A stretch of 9,274 nt of DNA from Palsa-506 sp050013415 (GCA_050013415.1 JBEKFH010000175.1:1-9274); one strand, 5' to 3'; positions 1 through 6,118 are shown, counted from the stretch's first letter. The notes: generated from the letters alone by a model not told the origin. Program-made: numbers and translations.

Positions 1-429
1 CTCCGGCCGAGCCGGGTCCTTGGCCAGGCTGGGGGAAGACGACGTGGTCTCGCCGATCCACTGGTCCTTCCAGGCCTGCTCGTACTGCTGGTCGTTGCAG
101 CGCGGGCGGTAGATCGCGGTCAGCTCCCTGGCGATCTGCTCCCGGTGCGCCCGGTTCCCGCCCGGTGCCTCGTAGGTGCAGATGTAGACCTTCCACTTCG
201 ATCCCGCGCGCTTGACCCAGCAATGCGCGCGCGGGTGCTGGAACGGGAACCGTTCGACGGCCAGGTCGTCGGAGTGGTCCACGTAGATGACCGCGTACCG
301 GTCCGGCTTCGTGTCCGGATCCGGCTTGTACGCGATCGCGTAGACGGCCGCCGCCGGCGGCGGAGTCCACCCGCCGAGCAGCCGCGGCCCCTCGAACGGG
401 TAGCCGGCCAGTGAGCCGAGCCTGATCAT
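1..429 (-). CDS. Conserved hypothetical protein, divergent GIY-YIG-like fold suspected (3' end outside window)
   Basis: The frame is open from an ATG at 427-429 to the window edge, giving 143 residues with the C-terminus missing. The start overlaps the stop of the preceding 98-aa gene as ATGA, so translational coupling is likely. I do not recognise a named family with certainty. The spacing of motifs resembles a GIY-YIG nuclease core: VYAIAY at residues 29-34, IYVDHSDDL at 48-56, Arg60 and His65 after it, then REQIARELTAIYRPRCN at 96-112, with Glu102 and Asn112 where that family keeps its catalytic Glu and Asn. The central Gly of the YIG motif is Asp51, so nuclease activity is doubtful. It is the fifth gene of the AAA/VWA operon. 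Coding evidence is good; the fold assignment is inference. Confidence 0.82.
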   Translation of the reverse strand, partial: MIRLGSLAGYPFEGPRLLGGWTPPPAAAVYAIAYKPDPDTKPDRYAVIYVDHSDDLAVERFPFQHPRAHCWVKRAGSKWKVYICTYEAPGGNRAHREQIARELTAIYRPRCNDQQYEQAWKDQWIGETTSSSPSLAKDPARPE

Positions 430-722
430 CCGCCCGGGCTCCCGCCGGGGTCCTGGTCCTCTTCCTCGCTGACGGCCTCGATCCGCGCGATGGGCCAGGC
501 CGGCAGCCCGGCCCTGGCCGCAGCCTGAGCGAACTCCCGGGTGGCCTGCTCGATCGCCTCGTCCCGGCTGGCGGCCTGCACCATCAGCTGGGCACCGTAA
601 CGGCTCGTCCCGATCCCGGTCGCGATGCCCGCGCTCGCGGCGACCGCGTCGGCGAGCTCGACGATCTCCTCCCGCGACAGCACCCGGTCGCCCTCGGCCT
701 CCAGGCCCACGCTCCACTTCAC
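426..722 (-). CDS. 98-aa conserved hypothetical protein of the AAA/VWA operon
   Basis: The product has 98 residues, with no signal peptide and no membrane segment. The GTG start at 720-722 is supported by an AGGAG ribosome site six bases upstream. The body alternates helix-like and strand-like stretches: KWSVGLEAEGD at the N-terminus, an alanine-rich helix around residues 20-35, and DEAIEQATREFAQAAARAG at about 54-72. The tail is acidic, with EEEDQD near residue 90. This reads as a small soluble alpha/beta domain, possibly ferredoxin-like, which is inference only. The start lies 9 bases after the VWA stop, and its stop overlaps the next start as ATGA, so it belongs to one transcript with both. 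Its function is not known to me. Confidence 0.85.
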   Translation of the reverse strand: MKWSVGLEAEGDRVLSREEIVELADAVAASAGIATGIGTSRYGAQLMVQAASRDEAIEQATREFAQAAARAGLPAWPIARIEAVSEEEDQDPGGSPGG

Positions 723-731
723 CGGACACTC

Positions 732-1859
732 CTAACTCATCGTCGGCAGCAGCGCCGCGAGCTCTTCCAGGCTGGACAGGTCGTGGCCGGACAGCAGCAG
801 GTCGACGTGCGGGGCCGCCACCATCATCCCGAGCGTGCTCGGCCGGAAGTTCGCGTCATCGCCCTTGTGCGGGTTCATCCATACCACCCGGTAACTCAGC
901 CGGGAAAGCCGCTCCATCGCCGCGGCCAGCACGGCCGGATCGCCGCGATCGAGGCCGTCGGAGCAGATCACCACGATCCCGCCGCGGCACAGCCCGCGGC
1001 GGCCCCAGTCCCTGACGAAGGCGTCGAGCGACTCGCCGATCCTGGTCCCGCCCTCCCAGTCGAACACCGCCTTCGCGGCGTCCTCCAGCGCGTCGTCCGG
1101 CCTGCGGTGATCCAGCGCCCTGGTGACGCGGGTCAGCCGGGTGCCGAAGCAGAACACCTCGACCCTGGCCGCCGCCCGCTTGGCCGAATAGGCGAACTGC
1201 AGCAGGTTGCGCGAGTAGTCGGCCATCGAGCCGGAGACATCCAGGATCAGGATCAGCGGCCGCAGCCGCACCTTGCGCCGCCGCCAGAACAGCTCGGCAG
1301 GCTCGCCCTGCATGCGCAGCGACTCCCGGGCCATCCGGCGAAGATCGAGGGCGCGGCCCGATCGCGCGGCGGCTGTGCGCCGGGTGCGCCGCCGGGGCGG
1401 GGTCAGCCGGATCCGGGCCATGATCCGCCGCAGCGCCGCGAGTTCCCCGGGCGTGCAGGAGGTGAACGACTTGTGCCGGAGGGTCTCGGCGTCGGACGCC
1501 ATCAGGCCGAGGACGGCCTCCTCCGGGTGCCCTTCGCCGCCGTCGTCGGTGGCCGGGACCTGCAGCACTGCCTGGGTCTCCGCAGTCACCTGGGCCTTGA
1601 TCTTCAGCAGCTCCCTGACCGGATCACCGGCACCGAGGAAGAACCGGCGGAACACCTCGTCGTAGACGCCGATGCCCTCGCGCCGGGTGACCAGCGTGGT
1701 GCGCCCCGCCCAGTACAGGTCCAGCAGATCCGTGGGATCCAGCGGGGTCATTGCCGCGCAGTAGGTCAGCACGTCCCCGGAACCCACGGCGAGCCCGGCG
1801 GAGCGAAGCTCGGCTGCGAAGTCCGCCAGCACGCCGACAAAGGGCGCGTGCTCAGGCAC
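732..1859 (-). CDS. VWA domain protein, CoxE-like
   Basis: The 375-residue soluble protein has a basic, helical N-terminal half and a C-terminal von Willebrand A domain. The metal-ion-dependent adhesion site is complete: DVSGS at about residues 207-211, Thr272 in GGTRIGES, and Asp301 in CSDGLDRGD. A WMNPHKGD stretch follows at 327-334. This layout matches the CoxE family, whose members work with a MoxR-type ATPase; CoxD/CoxE are needed to mature the Mo-Cu site of CO dehydrogenase. I chose the GTG at 1857-1859 because it overlaps the ATPase stop by eight bases (GTGCCTGA). The in-frame start at 1907 would add 16 residues unlike the family. No CO dehydrogenase gene is visible, so the client is unknown. 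Confidence 0.93.
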   Translation of the reverse strand: MPEHAPFVGVLADFAAELRSAGLAVGSGDVLTYCAAMTPLDPTDLLDLYWAGRTTLVTRREGIGVYDEVFRRFFLGAGDPVRELLKIKAQVTAETQAVLQVPATDDGGEGHPEEAVLGLMASDAETLRHKSFTSCTPGELAALRRIMARIRLTPPRRRTRRTAAARSGRALDLRRMARESLRMQGEPAELFWRRRKVRLRPLILILDVSGSMADYSRNLLQFAYSAKRAAARVEVFCFGTRLTRVTRALDHRRPDDALEDAAKAVFDWEGGTRIGESLDAFVRDWGRRGLCRGGIVVICSDGLDRGDPAVLAAAMERLSRLSYRVVWMNPHKGDDANFRPSTLGMMVAAPHVDLLLSGHDLSSLEELAALLPTMS

Positions 1860-2727
1860 CGGACGTGATCTCTTCCAGGTTGTCCCGCACCACGTCGAGG
1901 TCGTCACGTTCCTTCACCACGGCGCCCAGCGTGTCCTCGGCGACCTGGACGCTCAGGCCGGTCTCGCCGAGGAAATCGAGGGTGCGCACCCAGTCGATGG
2001 TCTCGGCGACACCAGGCGGCTTGGCCAGGTCGAGCTCCCGCAGCCGGTTGACCGCGGTGACTACCTTACGGGTCAGCGCCTCGGACACGCCCGGGGCGCG
2101 GACGAGCACGATCTCCACCTCGCGCTCGGCGGGCGGGAAGCCGATCCAGTGGTAGAGGCAGCGTCTTTTCAGGGCGTCGTGCAGCTCGCGCGTGCGGTTG
2201 GAGGTCAGCACCACGAGCGGCGGGGTCGCTGCCTTGATCGTGCCGATCTCGGGAATGCTGATCTGGAAGTCGGAGAGCACCTCGAGCAGGAATGCCTCGA
2301 ACTCGTCGTCCGCGCGGTCCACCTCGTCGATCAGCAGCACCGCCTGGTCACCGGCCCGGACCGCCTCCAGCAGCGGCCGCTCCAGCAGGAACTTCGGGCC
2401 GAACAGCTTATCGACCGCGTCGGTGTCGGCGATCTGGTGCTCCGACAGCGCCCGGATGTGCAGCATCTGCCGGGCATAGTCCCATTCGTAGAGTGCCTGG
2501 CTCGCGTCGATGCCCTCGTAGCACTGCAGCCGGATCAGCTTGCGGCCGAACACCGTGGCCAGCACCTTGGCGACCTCGGTCTTGCCGACCCCGACTTCGC
2601 CTTCCAGCAGGATCGGCCGCTGCAGGGACAACGCCACGAACAGGGCGGTGGCCAGCCCGCGATCGGCAAGGTAACCGCCCTGGCGCAGGATCTCGGTGAG
2701 CTTACCGACGGTCTCCGGGCAGTCCAT
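1852..2727 (-). CDS. MoxR-family AAA+ ATPase, CoxD-like
   Basis: The 291-residue ATPase has Walker A GEVGVGKT at residues 43-50, Walker B LLIDEVDRAD from about 131, sensor 1 TSN ending at 177, and an arginine pair in LKRRCLYHW at 188-189, where the family keeps its arginine finger. These are standard for MoxR ATPases, which form hexamers and remodel or load cofactors into partner enzymes with a VWA protein. I chose the ATG at 2725-2727 over the GTG at 2736. A GAGGAG ribosome site sits eight bases before the ATG, whereas that same site overlaps the GTG. The gene lies 33 bases after the 88-aa gene and overlaps the VWA gene by eight bases, so the two products are probably made in step. Confidence 0.94.
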   Translation of the reverse strand: MDCPETVGKLTEILRQGGYLADRGLATALFVALSLQRPILLEGEVGVGKTEVAKVLATVFGRKLIRLQCYEGIDASQALYEWDYARQMLHIRALSEHQIADTDAVDKLFGPKFLLERPLLEAVRAGDQAVLLIDEVDRADDEFEAFLLEVLSDFQISIPEIGTIKAATPPLVVLTSNRTRELHDALKRRCLYHWIGFPPAEREVEIVLVRAPGVSEALTRKVVTAVNRLRELDLAKPPGVAETIDWVRTLDFLGETGLSVQVAEDTLGAVVKERDDLDVVRDNLEEITSGA

Positions 2728-2760
2728 CCCGCGCACTCCTCGCCGTCGGCATCGTCATTG

Positions 2761-3027
2761 TCAGCGGGCCTCCGCGGCGCCGAGTACCAGGTCCCTGATG
2801 CTGCCGCCCCCGGCAGTCAGCTTGCCCTCGCGCTCCAGCCTGGACCGCCAGGCGGTGCGCACGTCACCGTCGGGGTCGGCGTCGGCCAGGCCGTCGAAGC
2901 CGATGTTTGCCATGTTCTTGCAGGACTTCTTGGTGCCGAGCTCGTCGGCAAGGTCAGTGCTGGCCTGTCCCTGAGCGCTCCATACCTCGCGAAGCACTTC
3001 GAGGGCCTCATCCGGCTGACGACTCAT
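2761..3027 (-). CDS. 88-aa hypothetical protein, first gene of the AAA/VWA operon
   Basis: This small soluble protein has an ATG start at 3025-3027, with AAAGG about ten bases upstream as a weak ribosome site. The N-terminal 30 residues look helical (EALEVLREVWSAQ). A basic KKSCKN segment with the only cysteine lies near residues 33-38, and the C-terminal part is charged, ending IRDLVLGAAEAR. There are no membrane segments. I do not recognise a family. It lies 33 bases upstream of the MoxR start on the same strand, with a hairpin on its far side, so it is probably the first gene of that operon. A competing frame at 2817-3011 has poorer composition and no ribosome site. A partner or adaptor of the ATPase is possible but is inference. 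Confidence 0.72.
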   Translation of the reverse strand: MSRQPDEALEVLREVWSAQGQASTDLADELGTKKSCKNMANIGFDGLADADPDGDVRTAWRSRLEREGKLTAGGGSIRDLVLGAAEAR

Positions 3028-3067
3028 CTCGGCAATACCTTTCGGCGGATGCTGCTGTCCTGCCCTG

Positions 3068-3091
3068 ACTCTATTTCCCGGCGCCGGTCCA
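3068..3091 (-). promoter_or_regulatory. Possible promoter -10 of the AAA/VWA operon
   Basis: On the minus strand, TAGAGT at 3073-3068 fits the TAnnnT pattern of an actinobacterial -10 and would start RNA about 34 bases before the ATG of the 88-aa gene. No good -35 hexamer stands at the right distance; GC-rich GGCGCC occupies part of the spacer. It lies between a hairpin and the first gene, where a promoter would be expected. The call is weak. Confidence 0.25.
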
Positions 3092-3106
3092 GGCGACAGC
3101 GGATTA

Positions 3107-3131
3107 AGGGTTCTCTTATCTGGAGAACCCT
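3107..3131 (-). terminator. Perfect 9-bp hairpin downstream of the hybrid kinase
   Basis: AGGGTTCTC at 3107-3115 pairs exactly with GAGAACCCT at 3123-3131 around a 7-base loop. On the minus strand the hairpin lies about 90 bases after the kinase stop and is followed by TTAAT rather than a long U run. It separates the kinase from the AAA/VWA operon. A terminator is the simplest reading; a protein binding site is the alternative. Confidence 0.5.
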
Positions 3132-3221
3132 GGTGACCGCCGGCGCCAGCCGGTCTCGGTCCCAGGATACCGGCCGCGCAGCCGCGTTCCTGCTAACGCT
3201 CTCAGGCGCCTGCTGGCATGG

Positions 3222-5045
3222 TCAGACGGCGGACGCGCCGGGATTGTTGCCGGTCGCCTCGGCGGCCTGGCCTTGCCGGGCCGCGGCCGGGCTGGCCTGG
3301 CCAAGGATGTCATCAACGGTCTGGAGCAACTGCCGGACCTTGATCGGCTTGGTCAGGTAAGCGGTGGCTCCGGTGGCGAGCAGTTCGTCGATGACGGGCT
3401 GGCCAGCGTCGGCGCTGAGGATGACGATCGGGATGTCGCGGGTCGCCGGATCCGTCCGGAGCTGGTGCATGACGTCCCTGCCGGGCATGTCGGGCAGGTT
3501 CAGGTCCAGCAGGATCAGGTCGGGGCGGTGCTGGCGGGCGAGGTCGAGCGCGACGCCGGCCAGCATGGCGGGGATGACGGTCGTCGAGGGCCGCTGCTTG
3601 AGTATCTGCTCGACCAGCCGCAGGTTCTCCACCATGTCTTCCACGTAGAGCACGGTCCTGGCCGCGGGATAAGCGCGGCTGGCGACGATCGGGTCGTGAC
3701 CGAGGGCTGGCTGGGTGACGGCGATCGGCTCGGCCGACGGCAGGTCGATCCAGAAGGTACTGCCCTGGCCCTCCGTGCTGACCACGCCTGCGTCCCCGCC
3801 CATGGTCTGGATGAGATGACGCGACAGGGCCAGGCCGAGCCCGGTGCCCTCGATTCCGGCCTGCCCGGCATCCAGCCGCTCGAACGGCTCGAAGAGCTTG
3901 CCGAGCTCGCCCGGCGGGATGCCCCTGCCGGTGTCCGCCACGCTGATCCGGACGAGGCCGCCCGGATGGTGGTCGACAGTGACGCTCACCCGGCCCGCCG
4001 GGTAGTTGTACTTGATCGCGTTGGACAGCAGGTTCAGCAGCACCTGGCGCAGGCGCTGCAGGTCGGCCGCCACGTACTGGCTGATCCGCGGATACGGCGG
4101 CGGGTCGAGATGCACCCCGCGCGACAGGGCGAGCGGGCGGATCAGCTCGAGCGCGTCGGCGATCACCTCCTGGACGCCGACCGCCTCGATCGAGAGCGAC
4201 AGCTGCCCGGCCTCGAGGCGGGAGATGTCGGCCACCTCGTCCAGGAGCGTGAGCAGCCGCTGGGCTGCCTCGAGCATCATGGACATCCATTCGCGGTGCT
4301 CGGCGGTGATGTCGCTGAAGCTGAGCAGCTCGCCGAATCCGAGGATGGTGTTCAGCGGATTGCGCAGCTCGTGGCTGACCCGGGACAGGAAATGCTTCCG
4401 GGCCTCGTTTTCCGCGCCCAGCGTGGCGTTGGCCTCGCGGGCCTCCCTGAGCTGGTCCCGGAGGCCAGCGTCGGCCTGCTCGCTGCGGGACAGCATCTGC
4501 CCGGCCAGCTGGTCGTGCTCCGCCTCGTGCTGCTGCAGCCGGACGTACTCGGTGACGTCCTCCGCCTTGTGAATGATGTAGGCGAGCACGCCGCTCGGGT
4601 CGAACGCCGGCGAGTTGACCCGGCTCCAGTAGCGGGCTTCCATGCCGCCGCCCTCGGACGCGGGCCTGGCGATGTCATACCTGCGCACCGCCATCGTGTC
4701 GGGCACGCGGTCGCGGCGAACCCGGTCGATCGAGGCGCGCAGATCTGCCACCCCGGTTGCCCCGGCGTCGGCCGGGTTGTCGGCGAAGATGTCGAAGATG
4801 CCCCGGCCGATGATCTCCGGCCGGGTGGTCGCCGTGTCCCGCAGGTAATCCTCGCTCGCCGCGACGATCGCGAGATCCGCGTCCAGGACCAGGAAAGAGC
4901 CCGGTACCGATTCGAACAGCGTCCGGAAGTCTGGCTCCTGCCGGTCCGGCTCCCGGCCGGCCCCCGGGTCCTGCGGCTCCCAGGAACTACCCCCGGCTGT
5001 CACGAGAAGAATCGCCTCAATCGCTCGCAGTGCTGACGTCGGCAC
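3222..5045 (-). CDS. Soluble hybrid histidine kinase: PAS-HisKA-HATPase-REC
   Basis: The 607-residue kinase carries its own receiver. A PAS-like sensor spans about residues 38-165 and is followed by a coiled-coil-like linker at 168-218. HisKA contains SHELRNPL with the phospho-acceptor His225. The HATPase domain shows the N box around Asn342, G1 box DTGRG at 371-375 and G2 box GTGLGL at 400-405. The C-terminal receiver (about 464-582) has Glu469-Asp470, the phospho-acceptor Asp514 in LLDLNLP, Ser544 and Lys566. No signal peptide or membrane helix is visible, so it senses inside the cell. The last 25 residues are an Ala/Gln-rich tail. No separate response regulator with an output domain is adjacent, so the partner is elsewhere. 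The GTG at 5043-5045 has AGG six bases upstream. It is monocistronic, bounded by a hairpin and a repeat patch. Confidence 0.95.
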   Translation of the reverse strand: MPTSALRAIEAILLVTAGGSSWEPQDPGAGREPDRQEPDFRTLFESVPGSFLVLDADLAIVAASEDYLRDTATTRPEIIGRGIFDIFADNPADAGATGVADLRASIDRVRRDRVPDTMAVRRYDIARPASEGGGMEARYWSRVNSPAFDPSGVLAYIIHKAEDVTEYVRLQQHEAEHDQLAGQMLSRSEQADAGLRDQLREAREANATLGAENEARKHFLSRVSHELRNPLNTILGFGELLSFSDITAEHREWMSMMLEAAQRLLTLLDEVADISRLEAGQLSLSIEAVGVQEVIADALELIRPLALSRGVHLDPPPYPRISQYVAADLQRLRQVLLNLLSNAIKYNYPAGRVSVTVDHHPGGLVRISVADTGRGIPPGELGKLFEPFERLDAGQAGIEGTGLGLALSRHLIQTMGGDAGVVSTEGQGSTFWIDLPSAEPIAVTQPALGHDPIVASRAYPAARTVLYVEDMVENLRLVEQILKQRPSTTVIPAMLAGVALDLARQHRPDLILLDLNLPDMPGRDVMHQLRTDPATRDIPIVILSADAGQPVIDELLATGATAYLTKPIKVRQLLQTVDDILGQASPAAARQGQAAEATGNNPGASAV

Positions 5046-5058
5046 GGACCTGACCGCA

Positions 5059-5087
5059 ATCGTATACGTCAGGTATTCGTATGACTA
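5059..5087 (-). promoter_or_regulatory. Putative promoter of the hybrid kinase
   Basis: On the minus strand, TAGTCA (5087-5082) and TACGAT (5064-5059) stand 17 bases apart and resemble -35 and -10 hexamers. RNA would begin about seven bases before the GTG start, so the message would be nearly leaderless. The -35 overlaps the inverted repeat at 5085-5097. Confidence 0.4.
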
Positions 5088-5102
5088 CCCAGGGTAGCTA
5101 CC
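5085..5102. promoter_or_regulatory. Overlapping palindromes at the kinase promoter
   Basis: CTACCC-A-GGGTAG (5085-5097) is a perfect inverted repeat, and GGTAGCTACC (5093-5102) is a perfect 10-bp palindrome that shares its right arm. Both touch the suggested -35 of the kinase. They could be a regulator binding site or a small hairpin. The function is inferred from position only. Confidence 0.4.
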
Positions 5103-5108
5103 GGTGAC

Positions 5109-5168
5109 GCGCTGCCTGGTACCGCGCTGCCTTGTGCGGCACTGCCTGGTACCGCACTGCCGGGTCGC
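5109..5168. repeat. Four tandem 15-bp units
   Basis: Units begin at 5109, 5124, 5139 and 5154. All start GC[G/A]CTGCC. Units 1 and 3 continue TGGTACC, while 2 and 4 are more diverged. Units 1-2 and 3-4 therefore also form a 30-bp higher-order repeat whose 23-bp cores differ at two positions. The array lies between the DUF664 stop and the kinase promoter. Confidence 0.8.
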
Positions 5169-5179
5169 GGCCGCCGGGC

Positions 5180-5683
5180 TCATTCGGTCAGGACCAGCCA
5201 GGTCCGGCCGTCGATGAGCTCACGGACCGCGTCGAGGTGACCCGCGTGACACGCGGTCTCGGTGATCACGTGCAGGATGATCTCCCGCAGGTCGCTGTAC
5301 CGCCAGTCGGGCCATTCATCGGGCCACCTGGCCGGCGCGCTGTCCAGGGGAGTGGCCGCGATGACGGCGTTCGCTAGCTCTATCTCCCGCCGGTACGAGC
5401 CGAGCACCCCCTCGGCCGGCGTGTCCGGGGCGACCTGCCAGACGGCTGCATCGGACTCGCGGGGCTCGACCGCCTGGCCGGCCGCGATGTCGCGGAACCA
5501 GAACCGCTCGACATCGACGGTGAGATGACGCACCAGTCCCAGGCACGTCCAGCCCGACGGCAGTACCGGCCGCCGCAGGTCCTCGTCGGAGAGGCCGTCC
5601 AGGATCCCGAGCACGTGCTCGCGCTGAGCGGTCAGGGACGACAGCAGCGCCCCGCGCTCTCCGGTTATCACAGGCTGCGACAT
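5180..5683 (-). CDS. DUF664 / DinB-superfamily putative metal-binding protein
   Basis: The 167-residue protein has the four-helix DinB_2/DUF664 pattern. Helix 1 carries REHVLGILDGL, followed by the family-like PSGWTCLGLVRHL segment ending at His53. A late helix has His138, His146 and His149 in CHAGHLDAVRELIDG. His53 with His146 and His149 is the likely metal triad. Relatives are thiol-dependent transferases or isomerases using mycothiol or bacillithiol, but many have no known reaction, so I do not name a substrate. I chose the ATG at 5681-5683, which has a strong GGAGGAG ribosome site two bases upstream. The in-frame ATG at 5722 would begin inside a direct repeat and lacks such a site. The gene appears monocistronic. 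Confidence 0.92.
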   Translation of the reverse strand: MSQPVITGERGALLSSLTAQREHVLGILDGLSDEDLRRPVLPSGWTCLGLVRHLTVDVERFWFRDIAAGQAVEPRESDAAVWQVAPDTPAEGVLGSYRREIELANAVIAATPLDSAPARWPDEWPDWRYSDLREIILHVITETACHAGHLDAVRELIDGRTWLVLTE

Positions 5684-5701
5684 AACTCCTCCACTGCTGC
5701 T

Positions 5702-5741
5702 GGTGATAGTGAGGTCACCCATTGGTGGTTAGGTCACCCAT
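5702..5741. promoter_or_regulatory. Twin 11-bp direct repeats and dyad upstream of the DUF664 gene
   Basis: AGGTCACCCAT occurs at 5712-5722 and again at 5731-5741, 19 bases apart, which puts the copies on nearly the same face of the helix. The inner copy also forms a dyad, GGTGA (5702-5706) with TCACC (5715-5719). The block sits 19-58 bases upstream of the DUF664 ATG and could also serve the divergent small gene. An operator is inferred; the repeats themselves are directly visible. Confidence 0.5.
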
Positions 5742-5825
5742 CGTTCCGGCCGCGCGGGTCAGGTTTCAACTGCGCATGCGGGGAATGCGGTAATTCTTCA
5801 TCCAGATGAGATGGGGGTGATCCAG

Positions 5826-6029
5826 ATGCCGTGGTGGGAGGCTCTCATCTTCTTCGCCGCAGTGATCCTGGCAATCTGGGGATTCGCGAGCATGGCTGGT
5901 TTCGAGACGCGGTTTCTCTCCCGCCGGACTGACCGCCGTGCCCAGGACATGTACGACGAGTTCGCTGATTCGCCGCGCAAGCAGCGCAGGTTCGCCAGAC
6001 GCCACGGCGGCGAGTGGCGCAACGAGTAG
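5826..6029 (+). CDS. 67-aa single-pass membrane protein
   Basis: The ATG at 5826 is preceded by GGGGGTGA about six bases upstream, a good ribosome site, so I prefer it to the ATG at 5811. One membrane helix covers about residues 5-24 (EALIFFAAVILAIWGFASMAG). The remainder is strongly charged and basic: RRTDRRAQDMYDEF followed by RKQRRFARRHGG. By the positive-inside rule the tail should lie in the cytoplasm. I do not recognise a family. It is divergent from the DUF664 gene and is followed by a GC-rich hairpin, so it is probably a single-gene unit. The reading frame is convincing because it has a hydrophobic core and a clear start, but the role is unknown. Confidence 0.75.
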   Translation: MPWWEALIFFAAVILAIWGFASMAGFETRFLSRRTDRRAQDMYDEFADSPRKQRRFARRHGGEWRNE

Positions 6030-6031
6030 CC

Positions 6032-6058
6032 ACGCGCGCTGACCGGTGCCAGGCGCGT
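6032..6058 (+). terminator. GC-rich hairpin after the small membrane protein gene
   Basis: ACGCGCGCT (6032-6040) pairs with AGGCGCGT (6051-6058) with one bulged base. The hairpin begins three bases after the TAG stop. No U tract follows, as is common for actinobacterial terminators. Confidence 0.4.
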
Positions 6059-6090
6059 TGCCGCGTAACCGAAGACTCTGCGAAGTCCTT

Positions 6091-6118
6091 TTTACAGACT
6101 GATTTGTAATGCTAACCT
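6091..6118 (+). promoter_or_regulatory. Promoter with TTACA-N8-TGTAA operator before the membrane protein/regulator operon
   Basis: TTTACA (6091-6096) and TAACCT (6113-6118), 16 bases apart, resemble -35 and -10 hexamers. RNA would begin at or next to the ATG at 6126, so the message is probably leaderless; no ribosome site is seen. TTACA (6092-6096) and TGTAA (6105-6109) form an inverted repeat across the -35 and spacer, placed to repress. The winged-helix protein encoded second in the operon is the natural candidate to bind it. Confidence 0.6.

Noticed and set aside
145..414. 89-aa plus-strand ORF
   Set aside because: It is the shadow of the partial minus-strand gene that starts at 429, which has a coupled start and protein-like composition.
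783..1868. 361-aa plus-strand ORF
   Set aside because: It is antisense to the VWA gene, rich in His, Pro, Gln and Arg, and has no family motif; the opposite strand has a complete MIDAS.
1860..1907. Longer VWA start at 1907
   Set aside because: The extra 16 residues are Trp/Thr/Arg rich and lie inside the ATPase frame; the GTG at 1859 fits the usual overlap.
426..3027. Small genes as a toxin-antitoxin pair or defence system
   Set aside because: Neither small protein shows a known toxin or antitoxin motif, and the MoxR/VWA core has a housekeeping maturation role in known cases.
2149..3360. 403-aa plus-strand ORF
   Set aside because: It runs antisense across three minus-strand features and has shadow-frame composition, while the MoxR motifs are on the other strand.
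3313..4290. 325-aa minus-strand ORF inside the kinase
   Set aside because: It is an out-of-frame Arg/Pro/Ala-rich product with no motif.
3273..5036. 587-aa plus-strand ORF
   Set aside because: It mirrors the hybrid kinase gene; long antisense frames are common in GC-rich DNA, and no domain is recognisable.
5109..5168. CRISPR array
   Set aside because: The units are 15 bp, contiguous and without spacers, and no cas gene is present.
5100..5170. 15-bp array as a coding repeat (ALPGT pentapeptides on the plus strand)
   Set aside because: No start codon or ribosome site precedes the frame, and the downstream frame runs antisense to the DUF664 gene.
5684..5722. Longer DUF664 start at 5722
   Set aside because: It has no ribosome site and begins within the direct repeat, whereas the ATG at 5683 has GGAGGAG.
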